Shown: in pieces, positions 1 to 8,299 of the stretch
Position numbering within the stretch: the stretch's first letter is position 1
How the letters are laid out: each line of letters begins with the position of its first letter
Origin: CAZJRB01 sp964547995
GTDB taxonomy: Bacteria > Planctomycetota > Planctomycetia > Pirellulales > Thermoguttaceae
Assembly (NCBI GenBank): GCA_964547995.1
Contig: CAZJRB010000085.1
Location: forward strand, 1 to 34,180
Direction: 5' to 3'
Length of the DNA stretch: 34,180 nucleotides
Position numbers and translations under genes: made by a program
Notes under the pieces: generated by a model
What the model saw: only the letters and a program-made list of their open reading frames with translations
The model's database searches: none
What the model was told of the DNA's origin: nothing

Positions 1-881
<881 letters not shown>

Positions 882-1028
882 GATGTAACCTTGATCCGCC
901 GAAGCGGACTTTTAGCTACTGAGAAAAAGGTCTATCCAGAATGCCGGCCCCGAATCATAGAACCGGCACCCGAGTTTTCGCCAGTCTTCTACCGGCTGAA
1001 AATCAGAATTGAGGTTGACACTACCAAA

Positions 1029-1041
1029 TTGTCAAAGAGCA
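1029..1041 (-). promoter_or_regulatory. rRNA boxA-like antitermination site
   Basis: On the minus strand this reads TGCTCTTTGACAA, one base away from the E. coli rrn boxA TGCTCTTTAACAA. It lies in the 16S leader, between the predicted promoter (1091-1118) and the mature 16S 5' end near 881. That is where the NusB/NusE-dependent antitermination signal normally lies. Position and match support the call; function is inferred. Confidence 0.75.
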
Positions 1042-1090
1042 AACGCGCCCGGACTGCTCGCCAAGGCAAGAAACCCGGACTAAACGAATG

Positions 1091-1118
1091 ATTGTAGCCA
1101 TTCCTCGATAGATGTCAA
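1091..1118 (-). promoter_or_regulatory. predicted sigma70-type promoter of the 16S rRNA gene
   Basis: On the minus strand a perfect -35 TTGACA (1113-1118) and a -10 TACAAT (1091-1096) are separated by 16 bp. Transcription would start near 1084, giving a leader of about 200 nt that includes the boxA-like site at 1029-1041. The near-consensus match and location upstream of rRNA make this the most convincing promoter in the window. Confidence 0.75.
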
Positions 1119-1414
1119 CTGCCCTGAAACGTTTTCGACACCTCAAGGCGAGAAAAGGTTCGGACGGGCATTACGGGTGGCTGGACGCGCCGGGTTTGCC
1201 CAGTTTGCCAATCGCCCCATGCCCTGAAAGGGCCGAGGTATAGATAGTTGCCGCCCCCAGAGTTTTCTTGCTCCCGCGGATGTTTTTTGCCCTGCTACCG
1301 GCGATGGTTACCCTCCGGTAGCGGGGGACGTCGTGTCATGGGGCTTGTGGGCTCTTGCGGTCGCTGGTACAGTACATTGTTTACAAAATTTCCCACCGTT
1401 ACCGGGATTGCAGC
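1119..1414. other. rRNA/rpmE divergent intergenic region
   Basis: No gene is seen. It holds an inverted repeat at about 1291-1326 (CTGCTACCGG paired with CCGGTAGCGG) with a T-run on its left side. That arrangement does not make a clear intrinsic terminator for either strand. The right end contains the weak candidate rpmE promoter. Confidence 0.5.
1345..1373 (+). promoter_or_regulatory. candidate rpmE promoter
   Basis: TTGTGG (1345-1350) and TACAGT (1368-1373) are separated by 17 bp, 41 bp upstream of the chosen rpmE start. Both hexamers are imperfect, so this is a suggestion only. Confidence 0.35.
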
Positions 1415-1675
1415 ATGAAAAAGGGTATCCATCCCAAGTATATCGAGACGCAAGTCACCTGCGGTTGTGGAAACTCCTTTACCACGCGCAGCACGAAGAA
1501 GGAGCTAAAGGTCGATATCTGCAACGTCTGTCACCCCTTTTACACCGGCAAGCTGAAATACGTCGATACGGCCGGGCGGATTGAAAAGTTCCAGAAGAAA
1601 TTCGCCGCCGCCGGCTACGCCAGTCTCCAACGCGGCAAAAAAAAGTCCGCCAAGGCGGAAACGGAAGAGGAATAG
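1415..1675 (+). CDS. rpmE: 50S ribosomal protein L31
   Basis: L31 is a small protein of the large ribosomal subunit, located at the intersubunit bridge. The 86-residue product begins MKKGIHPKY, the usual L31 start. It carries the zinc-binding cysteines of the C+ type: CxC in TCGCGNSF (residues 16 and 18) and CxxC in DICNVCHPFYTGK (residues 37 and 40). The body ends in GRIEKFQKKF followed by a Lys/Glu-rich tail. The ATG at 1415 is chosen because an upstream in-frame start at 1355 would add residues with no L31 similarity. It heads the cluster rpmE-prfA-prmC-murA, the same set of functions grouped in Bacillus and relatives. The cysteine-bearing form is the zinc-replete version of L31; no second, cysteine-free copy is seen here. 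Confidence 0.97.
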   Translation: MKKGIHPKYIETQVTCGCGNSFTTRSTKKELKVDICNVCHPFYTGKLKYVDTAGRIEKFQKKFAAAGYASLQRGKKKSAKAETEEE

Positions 1676-1691
1676 CCGTTTTCCGATTGCG

Positions 1692-1957
1692 ATAAAGCCG
1701 CGACCGTCGAGGCTGTGACTTTTTGCGATTTGGCTGTAGGGAACGCCCTCTGTGGCGTTCCGAGAAGCAGGAAGGAGCGCGTTTCCCGGATTTCGGAACG
1801 CCACAGAGGGCGTTTCCTACAGAGCATCGATACCAGGCTCCAAAAGAGTCACAGCCCCGGCGGTCGCGCCGATTCACCGGCCGTAACGGTTTCGGGTGAC
1901 GCCCGGCGCGACCGCCGGTCGCGGCTTCATCAACAAATTGCCGATGTTGCTTCTGAG
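1692..1957. repeat. composite nested palindromic element, copy 1 (families A and B)
   Basis: This fills most of the rpmE-prfA gap. The core (1734-1822) is a long hairpin with arms CTGTAGGGAACGCCCTCTG and the complement, flanked by imperfect arms around GGCTGTGACTTTTTG / AAAAGAGTCACAGCC, and outside those by AAGCCGCGACC / GGTCGCGGCTT. Its right side also contains the complete family B hairpin and ends in TTCTGAG at 1957, like the elements at 27110 and 29555. The left TIR of family B is not preserved. Related copies are at 5663 and 8952. Confidence 0.85.
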
Positions 1958-1987
1958 CGACCCCTTTGTCACCCACGGCCCGTAACC

Positions 1988-3061
1988 ATGCGCAAATTGC
2001 TCGACGAAAAACTCGCCCGATTCGAAGAGCTGGAAAAACAGCTCGTCGATCCGGACGTCCTGGCCAAGCCGGCGCGCCTGGCCGCCGTCGCGCGCGAGCA
2101 CGGGTCGCTGGCCAGGCTGGCCACCAAGTATCGCCGCTTCAAGGAACTCAACTCGCAGATCGCCGATACGATGGAGATGTGCAAGGGGCCCGACCCGGAA
2201 CTCCGCGAACTGGCCGAGGCCGAGCTGCCCGATTTGAAAAGCGAACGCGAGAAGTACTGGAACGAACTGCTCGAAATGACCATCGGCGGCGAAGACGCCA
2301 ACCGCACACGTTGCATCATGGAAATCCGCGCCGGCACCGGCGGCGACGAGGCCGCCCTGTTCGCACGCGACCTCTACGAAATGTACAAACGCTACGCCGA
2401 GGACCGCGGCTGGAAAACCGAAATCCTCAACGCCAACCCCACCGAACTCGGCGGATTCAAGGAAATCGTACTGGGACTCGAAGGCGAGGGCGTCTATCGC
2501 AACCTCCAATTCGAAAGCGGCGGGCACCGCGTCCAGCGCGTCCCCGAAACCGAAGCCAAGGGCCGCATCCACACCTCCGCCGCCACCGTGGCCGTCATGG
2601 CCGAGCCCGAGGACGTCGAAATCGACATCCAGCCCGAAGACTACCGCGAGGACAAGTTCCACGCCAGCGGACCCGGAGGGCAACACGTCAACAAAACCGA
2701 GTCGGCAATCCGGCTCACGCACCTCGAAACCGGAATCGTCGTCAGCATCCAGGACGAAAAGAGCCAGCACAAGAACCGGCTGAAGGCCTTGCGGGTGTTG
2801 AAGACCCGGCTCTACGAACGGCGGCGCGAGGAAGAGCAACGAAAACGCTCCGACGAACGCAAAAGCAAAATCGGCTCCGGCGACCGAAGCCAAAAAATCC
2901 GCACCTACAACTTCCCCCAAAACCGCGTCACCGACCACCGAATCAACCAGGACTGGTACAAGCTCGAGAGCATTCTCGCCGGCAACGTCGACCCGGTCAT
3001 CGAAGCCCTCACCGAATACGAACGCCGGGAACTGCGCGATGCGTTCGGGACAATCGAGTGA
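1988..3061 (+). CDS. prfA: peptide chain release factor 1
   Basis: RF1 recognises UAA and UAG stop codons in the ribosomal A site and triggers peptidyl-tRNA hydrolysis. The 357-residue product has the usual length. It shows the catalytic GGQ motif at residues 230-232 (GPGGQHVNKTESA), the family signature RAGTGGDEAALFARDL, and the stop-codon reading loop as RVPETEAKGRIHTSA. PET fits the PxT form of RF1 rather than the SPF of RF2. There is no programmed frameshift, in keeping with RF1. ATG at 1988 starts the conserved N-terminal helix MRKLLDEKLARFEELE; an upstream extension would run through the composite repeat and is rejected. The next gene encodes the methyltransferase that modifies the GGQ glutamine, so enzyme and substrate are adjacent. 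Confidence 0.98.
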   Translation: MRKLLDEKLARFEELEKQLVDPDVLAKPARLAAVAREHGSLARLATKYRRFKELNSQIADTMEMCKGPDPELRELAEAELPDLKSEREKYWNELLEMTIGGEDANRTRCIMEIRAGTGGDEAALFARDLYEMYKRYAEDRGWKTEILNANPTELGGFKEIVLGLEGEGVYRNLQFESGGHRVQRVPETEAKGRIHTSAATVAVMAEPEDVEIDIQPEDYREDKFHASGPGGQHVNKTESAIRLTHLETGIVVSIQDEKSQHKNRLKALRVLKTRLYERRREEEQRKRSDERKSKIGSGDRSQKIRTYNFPQNRVTDHRINQDWYKLESILAGNVDPVIEALTEYERRELRDAFGTIE

Positions 3062-3067
3062 GGGCGA

Positions 3068-3232
3068 AACTCGAAATACGAATTCCGAAATACGAAACAA
3101 ATCCGAAATATCAAATCCAAAAGGCTCAAAACGGGAAACCTTGCCTGTGCCGTTGTGAGGTAACCGTCTTCGATTTTCGGATTTCGCATTTCGAGCTTGT
3201 TTCGGATTTCGAAATTCGGATTTCGTATTTCC
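3068..3232. repeat. palindromic repeat, family D, copy 1
   Basis: The prfA-prmC gap is filled by an AT-rich imperfect inverted repeat. The left arm is built from CGAAATACGAA / CCGAAATA blocks and the right arm from TTTCGGATTTCG blocks. A second copy separates prmC from murA (4149-4325). It is non-coding and much lower in GC than the flanking genes. RNA from either strand could form a long hairpin. Confidence 0.8.
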
Positions 3233-3258
3233 CCCCCCCACGCCCCCGGCTTCCAACA

Positions 3259-4137
3259 ATGCCCGAAACCGAAGGATGGACCGTTGGCCGGCTGCTCGAG
3301 TGGACCACGGAGTATCTCAAAGGCCACGGCGTGGACAGCCCGCGGTTGGATGCCGAAGTGCTCCTGGCCGGGGCCCTCGGCTGCCGGCGGATCGACCTGT
3401 ACACGCGCTTTGCCGAGGAGCCGGACGAACGGCCGCGCACGGCGTTTCGCCAGTTCGTCAAGCAACGGGCAAGCGGCACGCCGGTCGCCTATCTGGTCGG
3501 CCGCCGCGAGTTTTATTCGCTCAGCTTCCAGGTAACGCCCGACGTGCTCATCCCGCGCCCGGAGACCGAACTCTTGGTGGTCGCCCTGCTCGATCTGGCC
3601 AAGTGCCGGCCGGTCGGCCGGCCGATCGCGATCGCCGACGTGGGCACCGGCAGCGGCATTATCGCCGTCTGCGCAGCCCGAAACCTTGCCGCCGCCCGCC
3701 TGACAGCGACCGACATTTGCCCGGCCGCCCTGAAAGTTGCCAAGGCCAACGCCGCCGAACACGGCGTGGCCGACCGGATCGAGTTCGTCGAGGGCGATCT
3801 GTTCGCGGCGGTGCCGGCCGACCGGCGGTTCGATTTCGTGGTGAGCAACCCGCCCTACGTCAGCACGGCCGAGTTGGCAACCCTGGCGGCCGACGTCCGC
3901 GACCACGAACCCCGCGTCGCCCTGGTCGCCGGCCCGCAGGGCACCGAGTTCATCGAGCGCCTGGTCCCCGCCGCCGCCGAGCGGCTCAACCCCGGCGGAC
4001 ATCTACTCATCGAGGTAAGCCCCATGGTCCACGACGCCGTCAGGGCCATCCTCGAAGCCGACGAACGTTTCGAACTCGGCGAAACGATCAAGGACCTCGC
4101 AAGGTTGCCGAGAGTCGTTCAGGCGAGGAGGAAGTGA
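3259..4137 (+). CDS. prmC: peptide chain release factor N5-glutamine methyltransferase
   Basis: PrmC (HemK) transfers a methyl group from S-adenosylmethionine to the GGQ glutamine of release factors, which raises termination efficiency. The 292-residue product has the N-terminal helical RF-binding domain (about 1-90), the linker TPDVLIPRPETELLV, the SAM-binding motif ADVGTGSGIIAV (about 126-137) and the catalytic NPPY at 197-200. Length and order fit the family. ATG at 3259 follows the family D repeat directly, so no clear ribosome-binding site is visible within the repeat end. It lies immediately downstream of prfA, its substrate gene, which supports PrmC over related NPPY methyltransferases such as PrmB. 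Confidence 0.97.
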   Translation: MPETEGWTVGRLLEWTTEYLKGHGVDSPRLDAEVLLAGALGCRRIDLYTRFAEEPDERPRTAFRQFVKQRASGTPVAYLVGRREFYSLSFQVTPDVLIPRPETELLVVALLDLAKCRPVGRPIAIADVGTGSGIIAVCAARNLAAARLTATDICPAALKVAKANAAEHGVADRIEFVEGDLFAAVPADRRFDFVVSNPPYVSTAELATLAADVRDHEPRVALVAGPQGTEFIERLVPAAAERLNPGGHLLIEVSPMVHDAVRAILEADERFELGETIKDLARLPRVVQARRK

Positions 4138-4148
4138 GTAGTTACAAC

Positions 4149-4325
4149 CAAATCCGAATCTCGAAATCCGAAACAAATCCTAAATTCCAATGACCAAAAA
4201 CCGAAATGCCTCGGCTTGCGGCCGGGTGGCATCGTTACGTGACGCGGCCCAAAGTTTTGAACATTCCAGGCTTCGGATTTCGGATTTGTTTCGGATTTCG
4301 TGCTTCGGATTTCGAATTTTGAACA
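4149..4325. repeat. palindromic repeat, family D, copy 2
   Basis: This is an imperfect inverted repeat between prmC and murA. The left part has AAATCCGAATCTCGAAATCCG and AACAAATCC blocks; the right part has CTTCGGATTTCGGATTTG and TTTCGGATTTCG blocks. The centre (about 4190-4262) is GC-richer and contains CGGCCGGGTGGCA-type sequence. The layout matches the copy at 3068-3232. Confidence 0.78.
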
Positions 4326-4374
4326 TACGCGCGCCGTGCGCGCATGTTAAAGAGTAAAACTCTAAACCCTGCCC

Positions 4375-5679
4375 ATGCACTCCTTCCAAATCACCGGCGG
4401 CCGGCGGCTCTCCGGCACGGTCCGTGTCGGCGGTTCGAAAAACGCTGCGCTGCCGATGATGGCCGCCGCGATCCTGGCCGACGGACCCGTCCGGCTCGAA
4501 GGCCTGCCGCGGCTGACCGACGTGCGGACCCTTGCCCGGGTGTTGCGACAGCTCGGCATGCGCGTCGCCCGAACACGCGATGATGCGGTGCTCTTGGAGA
4601 CGGTCGATCCGGCGCCGGTTCGCGCCCGGTACGATCTCGTCCGCCGGATGAGGGCGAGCTTCTGCGTGCTCGGCCCGCTGCTGGCCCGGCGAGGCCATGC
4701 CGTCGTCTCCCTGCCCGGCGGGTGCAACATCGGACGCCGCCCGGTCGATCTCCACCTGAAGGGGCTCGCGGCACTCGGGGCCGATCTCCGACTGCGCCAC
4801 GGATACGTCATCGCCGAAGCACCGCGGCTGGTCGGCACCGCCATCGACCTGACCGGGCCGCGGGGACCCACCGTCACCGGAACCGCCAACATCCTTTCGG
4901 CCGCCGTGCTCGCACAAGGCAAAACGACCATCACCGGCGCCGCCATGGAGCCCGAGATCGTCGACCTGGGCAACTTCCTCGTCGCGATGGGAGCGAACAT
5001 CCACGGGCTGGGAACACCGGTCCTGGAAATCGACGGCGTGGAACGTCTCCGCGGCGTCGCCTACCGCATCATCCCCGACCGGATCGAAGCGGCCACGCTG
5101 CTCTTGGCAGCCGCCATAACCGGCGGATCGGCCACCATCGCCGGCGCCCGGCCCGAACATCTCACGAGCGTGTTGGAAACGCTTCGCCGGGCCGGTCTGC
5201 AAATCGCCACGGGCAGCGAGGGCATCACAGTCACGTCCAGCGGCCGGCCGGGTCCAATCGACATCACCGCCCTGCCCTACCCCGGCATCCCGACCGATCT
5301 TCAAGCCCAGTTGACCGCGTTGGCGTGCGTTGCCGACGGCCGCAGCACGGTCCGCGACTGCGTCTTCCCGCACCGCTTCTTACACGTCGCCGAACTCAAG
5401 CGTCTCGGGGCAAAGATCGAGAACTGCCAGGGCACCGCAATCGTCACGGGCATCGAGCACCTAAGCGGGGCCGAAGTCACCGCGTCGGACCTGCGGGCAA
5501 GCGCCGCCTTGGTCATCGCCGGTCTAGCCGCCCGCGGAAAGACCACGATCCACCAAATCCACCACCTCGACCGCGGCTACGAACGCCTGGACGAAAAGCT
5601 AAACCGCCTCGGGGCACGAGTCGAAAGGCTCTCGCCCACAGCCGCCCCACCACACACAATGCAAAGCCGCGACCGTTGA
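4375..5679 (+). CDS. murA: UDP-N-acetylglucosamine 1-carboxyvinyltransferase
   Basis: MurA adds enolpyruvate from PEP to UDP-GlcNAc, the first committed step of peptidoglycan synthesis in the cytosol. The 434-residue product has the two-domain EPSP-synthase fold signature. It opens with the substrate loop GTVRVGGSKNAALPMMAA. The catalytic loop is SLPGGCNIGRRPVDLH with Cys117, the residue attacked by fosfomycin, so the Asp-type resistant variant is not present. The C-terminus has ASDLRASAALVIAGLAARG and HHLDRGYERLDEKL, both typical. The last codons run into the next repeat element, so the extreme C-terminus (about 12 residues) may be recruited from repeat sequence. Presence of murA agrees with the current view that planctomycetes make peptidoglycan. 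Confidence 0.97.
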   Translation: MHSFQITGGRRLSGTVRVGGSKNAALPMMAAAILADGPVRLEGLPRLTDVRTLARVLRQLGMRVARTRDDAVLLETVDPAPVRARYDLVRRMRASFCVLGPLLARRGHAVVSLPGGCNIGRRPVDLHLKGLAALGADLRLRHGYVIAEAPRLVGTAIDLTGPRGPTVTGTANILSAAVLAQGKTTITGAAMEPEIVDLGNFLVAMGANIHGLGTPVLEIDGVERLRGVAYRIIPDRIEAATLLLAAAITGGSATIAGARPEHLTSVLETLRRAGLQIATGSEGITVTSSGRPGPIDITALPYPGIPTDLQAQLTALACVADGRSTVRDCVFPHRFLHVAELKRLGAKIENCQGTAIVTGIEHLSGAEVTASDLRASAALVIAGLAARGKTTIHQIHHLDRGYERLDEKLNRLGARVERLSPTAAPPHTMQSRDR

Positions 5680-5830
5680 CTCTGTGATTTCTTGTAGGGG
5701 ACGCCCTCTGTGGCGTTCCGGGAAGCGGCAAAGAGCGCGTTCCCCACGTCTCGGAACGCCACAGAGGGCGTTCCCTACAGACCGTCGATACTGGACCGAA
5801 AGAATCACAACCTCGTCGGTCCCGCCCGTC
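5663..5830. repeat. composite nested palindromic element, copy 2
   Basis: The inner family A hairpin is at 5694-5780 (GTAGGGGACGCCCTCTGTGG with its complement). It lies between CTCTGTGATTTCTTG on the left and AGAATCACAACC on the right, and begins with AAAGCCGCGACC at 5663. The left arm overlaps the last codons of murA. The outer right arm is degraded. Confidence 0.8.
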
Positions 5831-5870
5831 TTCACAGCCAATCACGGGAACCCTTGCGCGGCCTAAGAGT

Positions 5871-6543
5871 TTAGTATTATGTCCCCGGAACTCCCCCCCC
5901 GGAACTCCCCCCCGGAACTCCCGGAACTCCCCGAACCCGTTCGGAACTCTTAAGGACCAGGTGAGTCCACATTCGGCGCCGCCCTTGGTTTTTCTTGGGC
6001 GCTACTCCAGCCATCGCACAACGACCTTTATCGTACCGGTCTTTGTGCATTCATCAGCACTGACGACACATCTGTAATTGGCCATATCCTCATCGAGTAA
6101 GACATATGTACCCCCTCTTTTCAGGAGCGTGACGCCATCCTTTACCTTAATCGTGGGTTCTCCATTGAGGATCCGAGAAATCGGACAATCGCTTTCGCCA
6201 AGATGCTTCCGCTCAAACACGTAAAGAACTCGCATGTTTGTATTGCTATAAGGTTCTTTGGATACAGGCGCCGTGTTCCCCGATAAGTCATTGATGGTGA
6301 ATTCGGGAATTTGGATGGATGTACGTCGATCGCATGCGCTAACAAGTAAACATAGAATCAGAATAACGAACGACGGATTTGCTATCAAACGTGAGCTCAT
6401 ATCAGAATTATCTTGCCTATGGGATGGGTGAGATTAAATCTTCGACCTGATCGAGAAACTCTTCGCGCGCCTGACCAGCATTGAAAAACTCGAACCTCCC
6501 GCTAGTGGGAATTCCGGGGGGAATTCCAGGGACATAATACTTA
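5871..6543. mobile_element. inverted-repeat-bounded segment carrying a lipoprotein gene
   Basis: The two ends are near-perfect inverted copies of about 35 bp. The left end is TTAGTATTATGTCCCCGGAA followed by repeated CCGGAACTCC units (5871-5940). The right end, read on the minus strand, is TAAGTATTATGTCCCTGGAA followed by CCGGAATTCC (6510-6543). The interior is visibly less GC-rich than the flanking DNA and holds one small gene. The right end touches what looks like a RAYT C-terminal fragment, so the ends may be REP-type sequences of a RAYT family rather than classical transposon termini. No transposase lies inside. Confidence 0.6.
6002..6400 (-). CDS. small lipoprotein of unknown function
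   Basis: The 132-residue product starts with a typical lipoprotein signal, a hydrophobic FVILILCLL segment ending in the lipobox LVSAC with the lipidated cysteine at residue 23. The mature part has about 110 residues with four further cysteines (in SDCP, YRCV and DECT), which could form disulfides outside the cytosol. I do not recognise the family. No strong ribosome-binding site precedes the ATG. Base composition and codon use are lower in GC than the neighbours, and the gene sits between inverted repeats (5871-6543), which suggests transfer. It has no operon partner. A real gene is supported by the lipobox and the lack of an equally plausible overlapping frame. Confidence 0.65.
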   Translation of the reverse strand: MSSRLIANPSFVILILCLLVSACDRRTSIQIPEFTINDLSGNTAPVSKEPYSNTNMRVLYVFERKHLGESDCPISRILNGEPTIKVKDGVTLLKRGGTYVLLDEDMANYRCVVSADECTKTGTIKVVVRWLE

Positions 6544-6640
6544 ATTATTCGGATGTTTTGGTTTCGGGCCGCGTTTTGTTGGTTTTAGGACGCGGCCCAG
6601 CTTCTTCTTCAGGTACATCCTGCTTTGTCGCAACGTCAGC
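6541..6640 (-). pseudogene. C-terminal remnant of a REP-associated transposase (RAYT)
   Basis: On the minus strand the end of an open frame reads YLKKKLGRVLKPTKRGPKPK before a stop at 6541-6543. This resembles the basic tails that close many RAYT proteins. The upstream part of the frame has no transposase similarity. The stop codon overlaps the TAAGTATTATGTCCC repeat, an arrangement expected where a REP follows a RAYT gene. The call rests on the tail alone. Confidence 0.4.
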
Positions 6641-6695
6641 GGCGGGCAAGCCCGCCCGCTAAACGGCCCCGATGGTCCGCTTGAACTGCTAGATT

Positions 6696-7484
6696 TCACA
6701 TAACCGGCAAGGCGGCCCCGTCGAGCCACGTCCGCCAGCTTTGGTACTTCGGATTGTCGAGCTTCTGAAGCAGGATCGGATTTCGCTTCGGCTTGTAGGG
6801 GCGGCCGACCAGCGTCATTCTGGCTTCCTTGGGCGTCCGTCCGCCCTTCTTCGTGTTGCACTTCATACACGCGCACACGACGTTCTCCCAGGTGGTCGGG
6901 CCGCCGAGGCTTCGCGGAATGACGTGGTCGAGGCTCAATTGGTGCGCCGGAAATCGCCCCCCGCAATACTGGCAGCAGTGGCCGTCGCGGGCGAGCACTC
7001 CGCGCCGGTTCAGGTGAAACCGCTGCTTCGGAACCCGATCGTAGATCAACAGCCGGATCACCCGCGGGATCTGGATCTCGAAATTCACCGCGCGGATCCA
7101 GTCGTCGTGCGGCCGCTTCTCATCGGCCCGAAGCTCGCTGATCTCGCGCCACGACTGGAAGCTGTAGTTGGCAAACGCGCCCTCTTCGAGATGGACCACC
7201 TCGGCCAGCTCGCGGAACAACAGTCCGAACGCCCGGCGGACGGTCACCACGTGGATCGCCAGATAGAGACGGTTGAGGACCAGAACGCTGGCCCGAAGCG
7301 GCGGGGGCGGCTGGACCGGCTCGGTCGTGACGGGCCCGCGGCGCACCGCTCCATTGGTCTTACGCGATCGTCGCGCCGAGCGGCGCTTCTTGGCCGATTG
7401 CAGCCCTTGCACTTGCGGACTCCCGCTGTTTGTCCAGGCATGGGACCATCCAAGCCGGAAAGCCAAAGGGTGTGGACCCTTCAC
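6696..7484 (-). CDS. HNH endonuclease family protein
   Basis: The 262-residue frame ends in a clear HNH nuclease domain of the zinc-stabilised type: RDGHCCQYCG (about 166-175), LDHVIPRSLGG with the first catalytic His at 187, TWENVV with Asn201, and CACMKCNTKKGG with a CxxC at 206-209. HNH proteins cut or nick DNA; this stand-alone version is widespread in planctomycetes and actinobacteria with no settled role. The N-terminal 60 residues from the GTG at 7484 are basic and unlike the family, which usually begins near SVLVLNRLYLAIHVV (about residue 66). The true start may be internal, with no obvious alternative ATG. No restriction or phage gene sits next to it. Confidence 0.85.
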   Translation of the reverse strand: MKGPHPLAFRLGWSHAWTNSGSPQVQGLQSAKKRRSARRSRKTNGAVRRGPVTTEPVQPPPPLRASVLVLNRLYLAIHVVTVRRAFGLLFRELAEVVHLEEGAFANYSFQSWREISELRADEKRPHDDWIRAVNFEIQIPRVIRLLIYDRVPKQRFHLNRRGVLARDGHCCQYCGGRFPAHQLSLDHVIPRSLGGPTTWENVVCACMKCNTKKGGRTPKEARMTLVGRPYKPKRNPILLQKLDNPKYQSWRTWLDGAALPVM

Positions 7485-7988
7485 GATAATGTTCTATTCT
7501 AGCCGGGCAAGAAGCATTTCGCCAGCCCCCGAAATGCTACATGTAACATCGGTGATCGCGATATTATGCCACTTTATGGGTATCCTATTATCAGAAAACA
7601 GTTCGAGTAACGCTGGTGACATGCTGTTGTCACCCGACATGGAACGCGGACAGGGCGTGATTTCCGCTGCAATGACCCCGAAAATGCCGCGCCGAAATCG
7701 CCGCAAATCCTTTGACGCATAGACCTTGGAACGAGAGAAAACCGGGGCAGATCGCGCCGGCTCGTGCCGGACACGGAAAAACAAGGGTTGAAAAGCCGCG
7801 TAAAGTAGTGAAACTTGAGCGACCATCCCCCTCTTCAGCCTTTTCAACGGGAAATTCTCCGCCGCCGGCGCAAAATCGGCCAGAACGCCTTGCCACGGCG
7901 TGCGGCTTGCCATTAGGATGGAATTATACGTGGGGCTTATTCTATCGCAGATCGACTCTCGTCGGTCTCCAATGTGGGGAGCAACTTG
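7485..7988. other. intergenic region without a recognised gene
   Basis: About 500 bp between the HNH gene (minus) and the zinc-ribbon-like gene (plus), so it must hold divergent promoters. Open frames on the minus strand here show no recognisable domain and lack a good ribosome-binding site. No repeat family from elsewhere in the window was found in it. Confidence 0.45.
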
Positions 7989-8297
7989 ATGATTCGTTAC
8001 TCATGCGATATGTGCAAGCGGGACATCGACCCGGAAATGGACGTCCGCTACATCGTCAAAATGGAAGTCTTTGCCGCGTTGACCCCCACGCCGGCCGACG
8101 AAATGGACGACGATCGCGACCACCTCCAGGAAATCCAGGACATCCTCGAGTGTCTCGACGACGTCGAAGACAACCAAATCGGCGACGACGTCTACCAACA
8201 GATGCGATTCGATCTCTGCCCGGAGTGCCGAAAGAAATTTCTCGAGAACCCGCTCGGGCGCGAGGTCGCCAAAGCCTTCGGGTTTAGCACCAACTGA
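7989..8297 (+). CDS. small CxxC-CxxC protein, putative zinc-ribbon
   Basis: The 102-residue product begins MIRYSCDMCKRDIDP and ends LCPECRKKFLENPLGREVAKAFGF. The two CxxC pairs (residues 6-9 and about 78-81) are separated by an acidic, Asp/Glu-rich middle. The pairs could bind one zinc ion and clamp the acidic loop. I do not know a function; the pattern resembles small planctomycete conserved hypotheticals. ATG at 7989 is chosen over the upstream GTG (7974) because GGGGAG at 7976-7981 is ideally spaced for it. The next gene starts 3 bp after the stop, so the two are very probably co-transcribed. Confidence 0.75.
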   Translation: MIRYSCDMCKRDIDPEMDVRYIVKMEVFAALTPTPADEMDDDRDHLQEIQDILECLDDVEDNQIGDDVYQQMRFDLCPECRKKFLENPLGREVAKAFGFSTN

Positions 8298-8299
8298 TC

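Noticed and set aside
1289..1326. Inverted repeat as an intrinsic terminator of the rRNA/rpmE region
   Set aside because: The T-run is on the wrong side of the stem for both strands.
1966..3258. Plus-strand frame running through prfA in another phase and into prmC
   Set aside because: Arg/Pro-rich translation typical of a shifted GC-rich frame; only its last part, from 3259, is the real prmC.
1874..3259. Long minus-strand open frame opposite prfA (461 codons)
   Set aside because: It is the antisense shadow of prfA in GC-rich DNA and has no domain; prfA is unmistakable on the other strand.
7494..7913. Minus-strand open frame (139 codons) upstream of the CxxC gene
   Set aside because: No recognisable domain, no ribosome-binding site, and several overlapping alternatives in other frames.
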